Shown here in pieces: positions 1 through 11,084 of a stretch of 64,000 nt of DNA (positions are counted from its first letter, which is position 1; every line of letters starts with the position of its first letter). The notes beneath the pieces were generated by a model. The model saw nothing but the letters and a program-made list of their open reading frames with translations. It was not told where the DNA came from and made no database searches. The stretch lies in NCBI GenBank assembly GCA_032718565.1, contig JAVGVS010000702.1, forward strand, positions 70,727 through 134,726, given 5' to 3'. The DNA is from Distichodus sexfasciatus. Taxonomy: Eukaryota; Chordata; Actinopteri; Characiformes; Distichodontidae. Made by a program: the position numbers and the translations under genes.

Positions 1-347
1 AGGTGTGTGTGTTTGTTGGGGTGTGTGTGTGTATGTGTTGGGTGTGTGTGTTTGTTGGGGTGTGTGTGTGTGTGTGTTAAGGTGTTTGTGTTTGTTGGGG
101 TGTGTGTGTGTGTATGTGTTGGGTGTGTGTGTGTTGTTGGGGAGTGTGTGTGTGTGTGTGTGTGTGTTAAGGTGTGTGTGTGTTTGTTGGGGTGTGTGTG
201 TGTGTATGTGTTAAGGTGTGTGTGTGTTTGTTGGGGGTGTGTGTGTGTGTGTGTGTGTTAAGGTGTGTGTGTGTGTGTTAAGATGTGTGTGTTTGTTGGT
301 GTGTATGTATGTTGTTGAGGTGTGTGTGTGTGTGTGTGTTTATTAAA

Positions 348-381
<34 letters not shown>

Positions 382-650
382 AAGGTGTGTGTGTGTGTAT
401 GTGTGTGTGTGTGTGTGAGTTTAAAGGTGTGTGTGTGTGTGTTGGGGTGTGTGTGTGTGTGTGTGTTAAGGTGTGTGTGTGTTTGTTGAGGTGTGTGTGT
501 GTTAAGGTGTGTGTGTTTGTTGGGGGTGTGTGTGTGTGTGTGTGTGTGTGTTAAGATGTGTGTGTGTTTGTTAGAGGTGTGTGTGTGTATGTGTTAAGGT
601 GTGTGTGTGTTTGTTGGGGGTGTGTGTGTGTGTGTGTGTTAAAGGTATGT
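1..650. repeat. GT-rich compound minisatellite
   Basis: Runs of (GT)n are broken at intervals by 'ttaagg', 'tttgttgggg' and 'tatgtgttggg', giving a loose tandem pattern of about 35-45 bases. The open frames here (Cys/Val-rich, for example MCVCWGVCVYVLG) only reflect translation of GTGTGT and are not genes. The array runs off the left edge of the window, so its full length is unknown. Confidence 0.95.
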
Positions 651-769
651 TTATATGTGTGTATGGTTGAATAGACTGTTGGTTTATTTGAACTGGCGTG
701 TCTTCATTCTGCTCTTATGCAGCATCAGCTGTTCCTCATCTCAGATGCAGTCCTCCTCTTATAGAAGCT

Positions 770-1133
770 CAGTGAGGGAGATGGGAGTGTGGGGAGGAGA
801 GGGAGGAGAGGGAGATGGGAGTGAGGGAGGAGCGAGGGAGATGGGAATGCGGGAGGAGAGGGAGGAGAGGGAGATGGGAGTGAGGGAGGAGAGGGAGGAG
901 AGGGAGATGGGAGTGAGGGAGGAGAGGGAGATGGGAATGCGGGAGGAGAGGGAGGCGAGAGAGATGGGAGTGAGGGAGGAGCGAGGAAGATGGGAGTGCG
1001 GGAGGAGAGGGAGGAGTGAGGGAAGAGAGGGAGGAGTGAGGGAGATGGGAGTGAGGGAGGAGAGGGAGGCGAGAGAGATGGGAGTGAGGGAGGAGAGGGA
1101 GGAGTGCGGGAGGAGAGGGAGGACTGTGGGGTT
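770..1133. repeat. Purine-rich minisatellite (GGGAGATGGGAGTGAGGGAGG type)
   Basis: Tandem units of roughly 25-35 bases are built from 'ggagatgggagtgagg' and 'gaggagaggg'. The plus strand is almost pure purine. It stays open on both strands over about 140-160 codons, giving Arg/Glu-rich or Ser/Leu/Pro-rich nonsense proteins. I treat both as artefacts. Confidence 0.9.
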
Positions 1134-1344
1134 TTTCTCAGCGCGGTGAGCAGCAGATGGCCAGCACATTTTGCACATCATTTGTGAATGATTTCAAAAT
1201 CTATTTATCTATCCCGAAGAGATCGCTGGAATCCCCATCTGCATCTCCTTTTTCTCTCTTCTAACTCATAATCGTTTCCATCCTTCCATCCCTCCGCCGC
1301 AGAGGAGAGCAGAGGGAGAGTTTGGCTCACGAGGAGGAACTGAA

Positions 1345-1384
1345 AGATGGAGAGAGGGAGAGAGAGAGAGAGAGAGAGAGAGAC
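1345..1384. repeat. (GA)n microsatellite
   Basis: A short uninterrupted run of GA follows a purine-rich lead-in. A pyrimidine-rich strip (1240-1300) lies just upstream. Confidence 0.9.
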
Positions 1385-1492
1385 GAGTGCTGTCATAAAC
1401 AAAGTTATATTGCCACTGAACATCAGGTAGCTCAGGCCTTCACACTGACTCACTATAATGCATATCGCAGCCTCACTGTACACCCACGGAGC

Positions 1493-1530
1493 GTGTGTGT
1501 GTGTGAGTGTGTGTGTGTGTGTGTGTGTGC
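1493..1530. repeat. (GT)n microsatellite
   Basis: GT run with one GA interruption near its start. Confidence 0.9.
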
Positions 1531-1599
1531 GCACTTTACCTTCCTTACATGGGGGCAAATTGCACCCGCTTCCTTTAAGGAAACTTGCCCTTGCTCTAC

Positions 1600-1762
1600 T
1601 GTTAGACAGTTACGCATTTGGCCCCACGATCAGAAGGTCACCACTTCAAGTCCCGAACTGGTAAAGGTACCACTAAGGCACTCATGAACAAGGTACTGTC
1701 CTCACTACAGAGCACTACTGCATGTCAGCTGCCCACTGCACAGGTGTGTCGCATTCAGTTGT
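1600..1762 (+). mobile_element. SINE-A, tRNA-derived, diverged copy
   Basis: This copy has the SINE-A order: a degraded tRNA-like head ('ggccccacgatcagaaggtcacc'-like segment), a B-box relative ('ttcaagtcccg'), the linker 'aaaggtaccactaaggcactcatga', the spacer 'aaggtactgtcc', 'cagctgcccactgc' and a decayed tail ('cattcagttgtg'). It directly abuts a second SINE-A head. SINEs of this kind are transcribed by RNA polymerase III and moved by a partner LINE; this copy is too diverged to be expected to be active. Confidence 0.8.
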
Positions 1763-1848
1763 GGGGCAGTTGGTAGCGTAACGGTTAGGGAGTTTGCCCG
1801 ACGAGCAAAAGGTCACCAGTTCAAGTCCCGGACCGATAAAGGTACCGA
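1763..1848 (+). mobile_element. SINE-A tRNA-like head
   Basis: Begins 'ggggcagttggtagcgtaac', containing an A-box-like 'tagcgtaacgg', and continues to a canonical B box ('ggttcaagtccc' with one change). It ends right after 'aaaggtacc'. The body and tail are missing, and the element switches at once into an inverted piece of the same head. Confidence 0.8.
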
Positions 1849-1891
1849 AATGATGACCCTCTGATCACGAGGCCAACTCACGAACCCTTAC
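1849..1891 (-). mobile_element. SINE-A fragment, inverted
   Basis: The plus strand reads 'gaccctctgatcacgaggcc', the reverse complement of the SINE-A head between the A and B boxes. With the copy immediately to its left it makes a small fold-back structure. Confidence 0.6.
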
Positions 1892-3150
1892 ATGCTAACA
1901 TTAAAGTTTCATGTTAAAGAATTTTTATAGTTGACATTGTTGATTATATCGAATATTATATCGACTAATCATTGCAGCTCTCTAAGCATGTAAGACCAGC
2001 AGACCACCACCTTAACACAACTGCCCACCTTCTGGCGTCTCACTCTACAGTACACACAATAAAAGCCACTAGATGTTACAAGTTGCTTTTGCTCCCTGCA
2101 AACATGGCCCTCCCTCGGAAAGCCCGTAACTTTGTGTGTTTGGGGAAAAGCACAAACAATTAAAATGCACCTCGTCCATGTTTAGCGTGCAGCTCGCACA
2201 TGTGTTTCAAATCACTGTGTTTTTTAAAAAGCTCTCCATCATGACAATGACATAAAGATCCCATTTTTACCAGGTCTCGAATCGGCCCTCAAAACGCCCC
2301 CCGCCACCACCACCACCACCACTACCACCACCACCGCCGGCCCCCCGGCAGCGGCATCGCGGCACGTCCCACTCGCAAACACAAATCACGCTAAGCGATT
2401 TGGTTTGGACGCGGCCGTGTTTGTTTTGATCGGGCCGTTCCTGCGAGCGCTGCCATCTGAGCGTGCTGCTTTTCATCCCGCTCCAGACCTGTGTGTGTGC
2501 GCTAACAAATAACCGCATCCATCACGCCGCGGAAAGGGGAACGCATGGGGTAACGTTGCAAGTTTTTGAGTCGTCGTGTGCTAATGCGTTGACCAGACTG
2601 ACCAGCATGGCTTCCACTTTCCTCCACGCCACCGACTGCGACTTCTGCAAACTCCATCGGCTTTAAAAAGCGGAAAACCTATTATCACTTAGCCGAAAAG
2701 AGGGATAAAGCAAAGCGCTTATTACGGAATCCTGGTGGCTTCGGAATCGCGCGCTGCCGGGACGGACGGTTATAAATCTCCTTTCTATTCAAGGACCGCG
2801 CGCGCTGCTTTTTCGCAGTTAATGCAGAGAAACGGAAAGTGGGAAAGTCTTTTGGTTGCGTTGGAGGAGACAAGGGAGATCAGGCCTTATATCCGCCGCA
2901 AGTCTTTCAGCTTTAATTCGTCAGCGCGGCGAGACACAGACTGATAAATTGAGATCCCGTTGCCCACGACAACAGATTTTTCCCACCCCTGGGGGCTTGT
3001 GTATGTGTGTGTGTGTGTGTATAACCTGATATTGCAGATTCCAGGAGGGAAAAGCTGTTTTTGTAAGAAGGTTCAGGACAGTGCAGTTTACAAGACTCTT
3101 GTTTTTAACGTACACATGTGGAAGAGCGTAAAGGCAGAAATATGGAATCT
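1892..3150. other. No recognisable gene; mixed unique sequence with a CACC-rich strip
   Basis: Apart from a (CAC)n-like strip at about 2300-2340 and a short GT run near 3001-3022, I see nothing assignable. 2280-2470 and 2700-2930 are richer in G+C and CpG than the surroundings, with short open frames of 60-83 codons on both strands. None shows a domain, signal peptide or splice context I recognise. Confidence 0.5.
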
Positions 3151-3154
3151 GTAA

Positions 3155-3426
3155 AAGAGAGAGAGTGAAAGAGGGAGGGGGGGTAGCAGAGAGGTGGGAA
3201 GAAAGATGGAGATAGAGGGAGAGAGAATTAGAGAGAACAAAGGAGAGAGAAACAGTGAGAAAGAGATAGAGAGTGAGATAGAAGAAGCAGGACAGAGAAA
3301 AAGGAGAGAGAGAAAGAGAAAGAGAGAGAAAGAAGGAGAGAGAGAGAGAAAAACAGAAAGAAGGATAAAGAGAAAGAGAGAGAGAGAGAGAATAAAAAAG
3401 AGAGAGAGAAACAGGAAGATGGATAA

Positions 3427-3470
<44 letters not shown>

Positions 3471-3952
3471 GAGAACAAAAGAGCAAGAGAGAGAGAGAAA
3501 CAGAAAGAGGGAGAAAGAAGGATAAAGAGAAAGAAAGAAAGAGAGAAACAGAAAGAGTAAGAAAGAAGGAGAGAAGAGAAAAAAACAGAAAGGATAAAGA
3601 GAGAGAGAGAGAGAGAATTAGAGAGAATTAGAGAGAACGAAAGAGTGAGGGAGAGAGAAAGAAACAGAAAGAGAGAAAGAAGGAGAGAGAGAGAAAAAAA
3701 CAGAAAGAAGGATAAAGAGAGAGAGAGGAAAAAGAGAACGAAAGAGCGAGAGAAAGAAAAACAGAAAGAGAGAGAAAGAAGGATAAAGAGAAAGACAGAG
3801 AGAGAGAAACAAAGAGTAAGAAAGAAGGAGAGAATAAAACAGAAAGAAGGATAAAGAGAGAGAGAGAGAAAGAGAGAATGAAAGAGCGAGAGAAAGAAAA
3901 ACAGAAAGAGAGAGAGAGAGAACGAGAGAGAGAGAGAGAGAGAGAGAGAACA
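3155..3952. repeat. GA-rich purine tract, ~800 bases
   Basis: Imperfect tandem sequence built from 'gagagagagaaacagaaag', 'aagaaggataaagagaaag' and plain (GA)n, with a loose period of about 70-80 bases. It is nearly all purine on the plus strand and could form triplex (H-) DNA. The long Lys/Glu/Arg-rich and Ser/Leu/Phe-rich frames on the two strands are repeat artefacts. Confidence 0.95.
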
Positions 3953-4944
3953 CTTGTGAGCAAAATCTCTTTACGCGCTCAACGCTGCCGTCCTCATTTA
4001 TCATCATCGACATGAAGAACATCAGATATGGGTGTCGTTCTGTAATCCCCGTATCATGCATCTCCACAAACTCCACCTTCAGAATCCATGTTTAATGTAG
4101 CTCCTCACAGGTGTTAGTTAGAGCTCAGTGTGCAGAGCAGTCCTCTTTATTACCCTCACTGTTAATCACAAAAAACATCTTCCGTTCTGCACCAGGTGTA
4201 GGGTTTTTACCCGTCCTGCTGCTGCTGCTGCTGCTTTTTTTTGTAAGACATGCTTATATGTTTTGTTAAAGTCCGTAATGCCTGACTCCTGACATCATTT
4301 CCTCTCGGCCGCTGCGTATCTCCTCCGCTGGGAAAGCCACCACCAGCTGAAGGCTCGGCGCTCTCGTAATTGTCATTTCCAAGGTTTCGCTCTCCGGAGT
4401 TTCCTCGTAGACCGCGGGAGTCGCACGGCGAGGCAGGAACGTGCTTTGAAAACCGCTTCAGAGCTCCTTGGACAGAGATCGAGACGGAACACATTTGGAA
4501 CGTGGGATGCGTTTTGGCACAAAGCACCAGGCACTTGGGCCTTCGAGGTTCAGAACTGGCCTTCTGATGTCTGAGGTCCCCTTGAAATTTTGAAAATATT
4601 GTGGGATGCATTGTGATAACATTGAGATATCGAATCGGATCCTTGACTCGATAATCGTGACACCAGTGAAGATTTACACCTCTATTGTTGAGGCTGCCAC
4701 ATATCGTTGATATTAAAAATGTTGTTTTGAGATGTGCAATTTCAAAAACTATTGTAGCTACAGGTTTAATGTTTGGTGAACAATATAAAAATCACGATGG
4801 TGGATTTGGATTTGGGCTGAAAGTGTGAAAACAAGCGCTGGAACACATGCTGGATGCTGATTGGATCACTTGATCCACCTAAATCACTTGAGGTAAGCTG
4901 TGGATGACTGTAATAAATTGCATCAATTCAAGAACATTCTTCAT
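3953..4944. other. No gene seen; (CTG)n tract and a dispersed-repeat-like stretch
   Basis: A short (CTG)6-7 tract lies at 4216-4236 followed by oligo-T. 4600-4770 has 'gagatatcgaatcg...gataatcgtgac' wording similar to ends of non-autonomous DNA transposons common in teleosts, but too decayed to assign. 4300-4560 is moderately GC-rich with overlapping opposite-strand frames (up to 134 codons) and no recognisable product. Confidence 0.4.
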
Positions 4945-5165
4945 GCATAACGTTAAGAAGTTGGCCCCATGATTGGAAGGTCGCTGGTTCAAGTCCTGGA
5001 CTGGTAAAGGTACCACTGAGGTACTCATAAGCAAGGTACCAAACCCAAACTCTGCCCCCCCAGGTGTTTCCCATGTTGGCTGCACACTGCTCCTTCGCAG
5101 ATAGGTCAAATGCAGGGGTCACATTTGGTTGTGGTGCAGGTGCTGTGTTCACTATGTCAAAATAA
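4945..5165 (+). mobile_element. SINE-A, near full length
   Basis: Runs from the degraded head ('cataacgttaagaagttggc') through the B box ('ggttcaagtcct'), 'aaaggtaccactgaggtact', 'ctgcacactgctccttcg' and 'tcaaatgcaggggtcacatt' to the tail 'gctgtgttcactatg'. It is useful for building the family consensus because both head and tail are kept. Confidence 0.85.
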
Positions 5166-5763
5166 CCGTACGATTGAGCCTAGCCGCTATCGTGAGAACG
5201 GCGTCAAGCGATGGATAAAACCTGACAGTAAACACTGCCATTCATTTAAAAAAAGAGGGAAAATTTTTGATACGACGTTAACCTGCGAGGCCTGTTGTGT
5301 CGACTGCAACACTTCATACCTTATCCTTTATTTTCCTCCTGACTGTTGCTATGTTGCCAAAATATTATTCCTAAAAGTTATGTTTCCGTCCTTGAGAAAC
5401 GGCGCCTGTACAAAGGAACAGAAGAAGGAAAGAAGGAGGAAAGAAAGAAAGAAAGAGCGGAGGGAGGGAGGAGGAGGGGAAAACGACATCCAGGAGACGG
5501 CGGAGGAAAGAGTTGGCCAGATATTTAATCACTTCCATATCTCAGCGAGGGTCCCACGGCTCTGGAACCTTTTTTTTGTTTTTTTGCATTTTTACGTGCT
5601 GCCAATCATGAAACACGATGACATCATCTTTAATTCTGTTACACAACAAACAGAGAGTCATGCAAATAATATAATATAGCATTGGTGAGGGCGATGGAAG
5701 GGGTTTCCCAGCAGAAACGGCGCGTACTTGTGACTGAAAGACTGTTCAAGGCTCTTTATTTAA
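5166..5763. other. No gene seen; purine strip at 5405-5480
   Basis: Contains a 189-codon open frame (5110-5679) that begins in the SINE-A tail and runs through a purine strip rich in 'gaaagaaagaaag'. It has no recognisable domain and is most likely chance. Confidence 0.4.
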
Positions 5764-5945
5764 GTGAGTGATTATTTGTCATTGTGAATACAGCACAGAA
5801 CGCAACGCACCAAAACCAAATGTGACCTCTGCATTTGAGCCATCCGTAAAGGAGCAGTGGGCAGCAGTGTTTGGGGACGGTACCTTGCTTATGAGTACCT
5901 CCGTGGTACCTTTACCAGTCCGGCACTTGAACTGGGCCTCCTATC
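5764..5945 (-). mobile_element. SINE-A, inverted, near full length
   Basis: Reverse-complement order: tail ('gtgattatttgtcattgtga'), 'caaatgtgacctctgcattt', 'aaggagcagtgggcagc', 'ggggacggtaccttgcttat', 'gtggtacctttaccagtccg' and the B-box complement 'cttgaactgg'. The A-box end is lost. Confidence 0.85.
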
Positions 5946-7419
5946 AGTTATTCCAAGAAAATCTCCGCAGTGTAGCACCGGGTTTCAGAAGTGACGGTTC
6001 ACTGATTAGAACGTTCGGAACCAGGAAGTGTGACAAGTGCATGGCAGGTAGCAGTATCAAACCTCTCTGTAACAGATTCAAAACAAGCTTGCTGTCCAGA
6101 CGCCCTGCATCGGGTCAAACTTGCTTAAATAATACAAACGCCCAGGTGTCGTTAGTTAATCCAATCACGTAACCATAGAAATGAAGAGAATGTGATTCCA
6201 CACCCAACAAACTGTGGAGACCAGGCGTGGTGCAGTAACAAGCTACAGGTGAACATGATCAGAACGTAAATAGTGAGGATGTGAGAAACAAACCCCGGCT
6301 AGAACTCCAGAGAACTACCTGGAACAGAGTTGGCGTGGCCAAGGCGGCACAGATGTCACATCCGTATATTAATTTGAACAAAAGGGAAAAATGTGTCGAC
6401 AAACGTATTGCATCACATCTAACTTGAAATCACGCAAAAGCCTTCCTAGATTTGGTTAAGACTTTGGTGTTAACCGTCTTTCACACGTTCAGATCTCAAG
6501 TAAAACCCCCAAAACTCCTGACTTCAAATTATAGCCAGTCTACAGCTTGACTGGGTTCTAAGCCAGTTTGCACAACCCAAAAACCTGGCCATATATGAGC
6601 ATAAAAACACAGGAAATACGTGGAGATGCCAGGCTACAAAGTTATCAATAAAGACGAGCCCCAGAACTCCTTTACCGACTCCTTTTATCAGCGAGCTCCA
6701 TCCCGGTCCAAGAGAAGGTACGTAGATTGTAAAAAGCCATAAATTAGGATTGATGAGACTTTTATGCGATGTATCTGCGCACTTCTAAAGGGGAAGAATC
6801 TTGTACGCGAGTCAAACGCTTTGATATTCTCATCCGCTCAGGAATAGCCGAACAGTAGCCTTCACAAATCACGCAGCTCGTCACATGACAGGGACTGAAA
6901 AAAAATAAAATAAAATAAAAAACCCAGAGGGCAGTAAATTGAGTCCGGGGCAGTGAGTCTGCAGGCTTTTTTTCTTGCTGTCTGACCTGAGATAACTCTA
7001 TTTTTACTCCGTTTGCAGTCGTTTGCAGCAAATACGCCGTTAAGTAGTTAAATGAGAAAAGCCCGACTACAATCTGCCATGCAGATGTCATTCTTTTGTT
7101 CTGAAAGGAACTAATTCAGACCTGCTACCATGTGTGGAGATGGGATTAAATTACAAAAGAGCTCTTTATTCACCATATGACGGATGATTAATCGTTAAAA
7201 ACTCTCTTATGTAAAGGGGAAATATGTCTGTTTCTGCCATTTGTTATAAAAATCCTAACTTCTGTCATGGTGCCTGGGATACGACAACAACACATCTTAT
7301 AAAGCCTAGCTTATGTATTTAATAAATTAATACCGTATTTTTACCATAATAATGTCACCACACTTAATTCACCTCTTTAAAGGAACTACTAAAAGCACGA
7401 GGGATAAAAGCGTAAAAGT
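5946..7419. other. No feature recognised
   Basis: AT-moderate sequence without a domain-bearing ORF. The only simple repeat is a short (TAAAA)-like strip near 6898-6922. The 109-codon minus-strand frame at 6762-7091 has no recognisable product. Confidence 0.4.
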
Positions 7420-7860
7420 GAGTTTTGAGTGCTCATGAGATGTTTCCATGTGCGCACTAGACGGTTTCAAAGCTCGAAGGTTGTTTTCAATGTTCACATG
7501 TTTTTTAAGTGCTCGTAAGATGTTTTTGGGTGTTCACAAGATGTTCTCAAGCGTTCACTGCATATTTTGAGTAATAACAGGATGTTTTTAAGTGCTCATA
7601 ATATATTTTACGCACTAACGATATGTTTTCTAGTCTTCAAGAGATGTTTTGAGTGCTCACAAGATGTCTTCAAGTGCTCACAAGATGTTTTAAGTGCACA
7701 AAACATGTTTGAGTGCTCACACAATGTTTTCAATGCTCACAAGATTTCTAAGGGCTGATAAGGTGTTTTCAAATGTTCACAAGATGTTTTGAGTGCACAA
7801 ACAATGTTTTCTAGTGCTCTTTGATGTTCTCCCATGTTTACAAGATGTTTTCACAGGGTA
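7420..7860. repeat. Degenerate minisatellite, ~20-24-base unit
   Basis: About 18-20 diverged units with the core 'gtgctcacaagatgtttt'. Spacing varies by a few bases and unit identity is low, so the array is old. Best preserved units are at 7640-7710. The 63-codon ORF inside is a repeat artefact. Confidence 0.85.
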
Positions 7861-8439
7861 TTTTAAGAGCGCCAAATTCCTTGGTGAGGCCACATGTGGT
7901 TCAATCTTGCTGGATAGCTACTATAATAAAAGAAAATAAGAATAAATGAATAAAATATGAAAGCCAGATGGATATTAGATTAATGTGGGAGATGCTTCCA
8001 CCTTGCTGGAATGTTACTATAGACACTAGTGCCTGAAACTAGCGATGCTAATGCACATTCCGAGATTGCATTGACATCCCCATCACAAGGGGCGCTGTGG
8101 TAATAGGCTACATTGACCACAAGGTAATAGTCTGGTCCGGTCATCTCAGGGTTGCAAAGTCTTTCAAATCTCAACACACATTGTTCCCAGGCTTTGCAGA
8201 CTGCACATTTTTTTGGAAGAAACACTCCTATATTGTGGCTTTTAGTACTCGTCGGCACGCTTTGAAATCTCAAAAGCTGTTACAAACAGCACATTTTTTA
8301 CGACAGCTCCTAGCCGTGTCCCAAAAACTCGATGTGAGATTTGCAGGTGTTTCAAATTGTAACGCAATCGTCCGATTTCTGGCCAAACTTTATTGCAATG
8401 GGCATTAGAAGCTGCCCTATATAAATATTAAATTTCCAT
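7861..8439. other. No feature recognised
   Basis: Contains overlapping short frames on both strands (97 codons minus, 103 codons plus) with no similarity I recognise. 8150-8300 has two related phrases around 'cacatttttt' and 'tctcaaa', a hint of a decayed repeat only. Confidence 0.35.
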
Positions 8440-8800
8440 TATTTTTCCCCCCGTACGCTCGTGCAAATTGCAGGCGCTGAAAGCTTATTATATTTTGAGC
8501 TACGCCGAGGCCCCTGAAAGCCACCTGGAGCGCATCGACGCCCAGCGACACTTTAATTTACAATTACTTACAGTGAATTAGAATAAAAATATATCTGCAG
8601 GACCACCCCCGCCTCCTAAACCGAACCATATGCGCAGATATTACACCAAGATCAAAACCCAAACGGGGGGAGATTTTGCAGTTACTCTCAGGAGGTTCTC
8701 CAGAGGCCTATTCACGCCCCATAATGCAACTGGACTGCAAAGCAGCGCTAAAACCCCTGGAGAGGGGCAGTGCATTCTGGGTAGCAATGACTACTTCCAA
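8440..8800. other. Candidate conserved non-coding element (unproven)
   Basis: Repeat-free block of unusually even composition, with homeodomain-like AT cores ('tttaatttacaattactta' near 8551-8570) between GC-rich shoulders. It stands out from the repeat-laden neighbourhood. I have no alignment, so conservation is inference from texture only. Confidence 0.25.
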
Positions 8801-8867
8801 ATTTAAGTGTATGAGACTTTTCTAGGGAGCGTTAGAAGAAGTAGATGAAGCTTTTCATTAGAAATAA

Positions 8868-9960
8868 ATTAGTGATTTGTCATTTTGAACACCATGAAAT
8901 AATGTGACCTCTGCATTTGTTGGGAACAAGACCACCCAAACCGAGACAGAAACCAGACCGAGACTTTGAAGGGCCGAGACAAAGACAAGACTGAGACAAG
9001 GGCGGGGCAAGACCCAGTCAAGACTGGACTAGTGCACATTTTACACCACATGACAAATAAGTGAAAGATGCGAAGATGTTTATTCAATATTTCTCTCTTA
9101 CATATCTATGATGAGGAAATCACTTCACTGGAAGCAGTTAAACAAACTGATCACATCATATGTTAAACTCAACAAAGCACAGTGAACACTTCTCAAGACC
9201 AAACTCACTGTTTTACTGACCTGCAGAGTTGTTATTATGCAGAGACATTCTATGGCTTAGTGCTGTGAAGAAAAATAAGGTTAGTGCAGGTGGAAACACT
9301 TCTTTATCCATTTGGTATCTATCTGGATCCAGAATAAAACATTTTTTAATATTATTGTTCTCTGTTGATTACTCGCTAACATTATAAAATGAAAGAATAT
9401 TTTCTGATATTCTAAAATGAAGAAATACAAAAGTTTTGGGTCATTTTGAGTTGATTTGGACTCATTTTTGGTCTATAAAATGAGTTGCTTTTGGTCTTTC
9501 TGGAAGAGAACTACAGTTTTGCGTGTGATGGCGTTCCATATGTGAGTCGCGAGCACTAACACATCCTGAATAATGTAATTAATGCCTTTTTATGCAGTTA
9601 CTTCAGAAATAATTTCACACACAGAGCAATGAATATAATGTCCAGTAAGTTGAAAGTCTTGGGATTCTGATGGTATGTGCGTGGTTTCTGTAAGTTAAAG
9701 GGATTCTGAGTTATTAAAAGACTAATAAAAAACACAAAATTCCTGCGTCGGTCTCAGAGAGTTTAAATAGTACTATTCTCAGAGTTGTGGTCTCGACTGG
9801 TTTAGAAAAAAATCCAGAGTCCTCTTTGTCCAAATCCATGACCAGACTGAGTGCAAATACGACCGAGTCTGAGACAAGACCAAGATTTTTAAAAAGTAGT
9901 CTCGAATTCTATAACACTATATTTCACCCATCCTTGAAGAAGCAGTGGTCAGCTTTTTGG
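8868..9960 (-). mobile_element. SINE-A (inverted) split by a DNA transposon
   Basis: The left piece (8868-8918) ends in the SINE-A minus-strand phrase 'gtgacctctgcattt'. The right piece resumes at about 9921 with 'cacccatccttgaagaagca' and runs through 'agctttttggccagc'. Placed end to end they rebuild the order seen in the copy at 27708-27892. The intervening ~1 kb is TIR-I. The order of events is clear: the SINE came first, the transposon second. Confidence 0.85.
8917..9920. mobile_element. TIR-I non-autonomous DNA transposon
   Basis: About 1.0 kb between the two SINE pieces. The left end reads 'gttgggaacaagaccaccc' followed by repeated 'gagac' motifs. The right end reads '...gagacaagaccaag' then 'tctataacacta', whose complement ('tagtgttata...gagac') matches the left end of the second family copy at 15499 ('ctagtgttgtaaagaccacc'). 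So it has diverged terminal inverted repeats. There is no transposase frame, so it would depend on a partner element. The superfamily is not assigned; a possible duplicated 'ATTT' flanks it but is too short to rely on. Confidence 0.75.
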
Positions 9961-10571
9961 CCAGCAATTGACCAGCAATCAAAATAAAAAAATGAAAAAA
10001 ATAAATGTCCAACTGGTCTTGTCTCAGAAAGATTTTATTCATACATTGAAAAATTTTGAGAACATTTAGCAGCTTTCTATTCTTTTCATACCCAAGACAG
10101 GAATTCAGAAAGATGGACATGAGGGTTAACTTCTGTCTACTGGGAGTCGCTCAACTCAACTCTCATAAGAATGCTCATATTTTCCAGTTTCCAAAACCTT
10201 ATTCCTGTACACAATATTTAATTTAAAAAATGATTTGGTTATGGGTTTAAAAATGAAACAAAACACTCCACACTCGACCCTGCCACAAGTCTAATGAGAT
10301 TTTTGTGACTTTCTTGCCAGAACAGTTTGTCAGTTTTGTTTTGTCAGACGAAGCAAATTTAAGCACAAATATGTATAATAAAGTTGGAGCTAAATTTAGT
10401 CTCTCTGTATGATGCAGTTTGGGGCTCTGTGAGACTGGGGTTTGTGTGTTGGGAAAATTAGATTTGAGTTGTGTTGTATGGATCTAATTAAGCTCTCTTA
10501 ATCCTCCTTGTTACCTCTTTTTCCTGTAACGGAATACCCTGTAATACACTGTATGTTGCGAGAGAGATGAA
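9961..10571. other. No feature recognised
   Basis: AT-rich sequence with only short frames. Nothing assignable. Confidence 0.35.
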
Positions 10572-10985
10572 ATCGTCCAGGATTTCACAATGTTGCGATC
10601 GCAAATTAACACAAATATTAACGCAAATTCAGCCAATCCCCACAAATTCATTACTATCGTGCAATTCTGACCAATTAGCACAACTTCTCAGCAATTTTTG
10701 ACCAATCGTTGTCGTTTCCTGCAAAAGCTGAGCCATACGTCAGCAAACTCACTTCCTTGTTATGTTTAGAAGATGCAGGAACGCCTCACATTTACCTTCA
10801 AAAATAACAATGATTAATGATTAATAAAAATAATAGTGGTTTTGTTCCCTTCATTTTAATTAATTGTTAAAGATCATTATAAATGGGGACAAAATCAAAA
10901 AAAAATTTGCAACTTTGACTTGCTCTCGCAATTTTATTTCAACAAAATAGCTAAAAACACCGCTATTTTTTAGAAAAGATACCTC
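10572..10985 (-). mobile_element. TIR-II non-autonomous DNA transposon, truncated
   Basis: Begins 'gtccaggatttcacaatg' and continues with 'gccaatccccacaaattcat', 'gaccaattagcacaactt', 'ctcacttccttgttatgttt' and 'tggggacaaaatc'. The same phrases occur in reverse complement, in the matching order, at 53505-53946. The end distal to 10572 is lost at about 10985, before the second terminal repeat. No coding frame. Confidence 0.8.
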
Positions 10986-11084
10986 AAAATCCAAAAAGGC
11001 CAACAAAATAATAAACAAAAAATTATACATTCATTGCCGTTCGTTTCATACTTTGGCAACCTTTCCAACCTGCAGATATCTTCT

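Noticed and set aside
655..1181. Opposite-strand ORFs of 164 and 140 codons
   Set aside because: Both lie in the purine minisatellite and give low-complexity Arg/Glu or Ser/Leu/Pro strings.
2921..4076. Several long ORFs (111-185 codons)
   Set aside because: They are translations of a GA-rich tract; every frame is open because the tract has almost no stop triplets.
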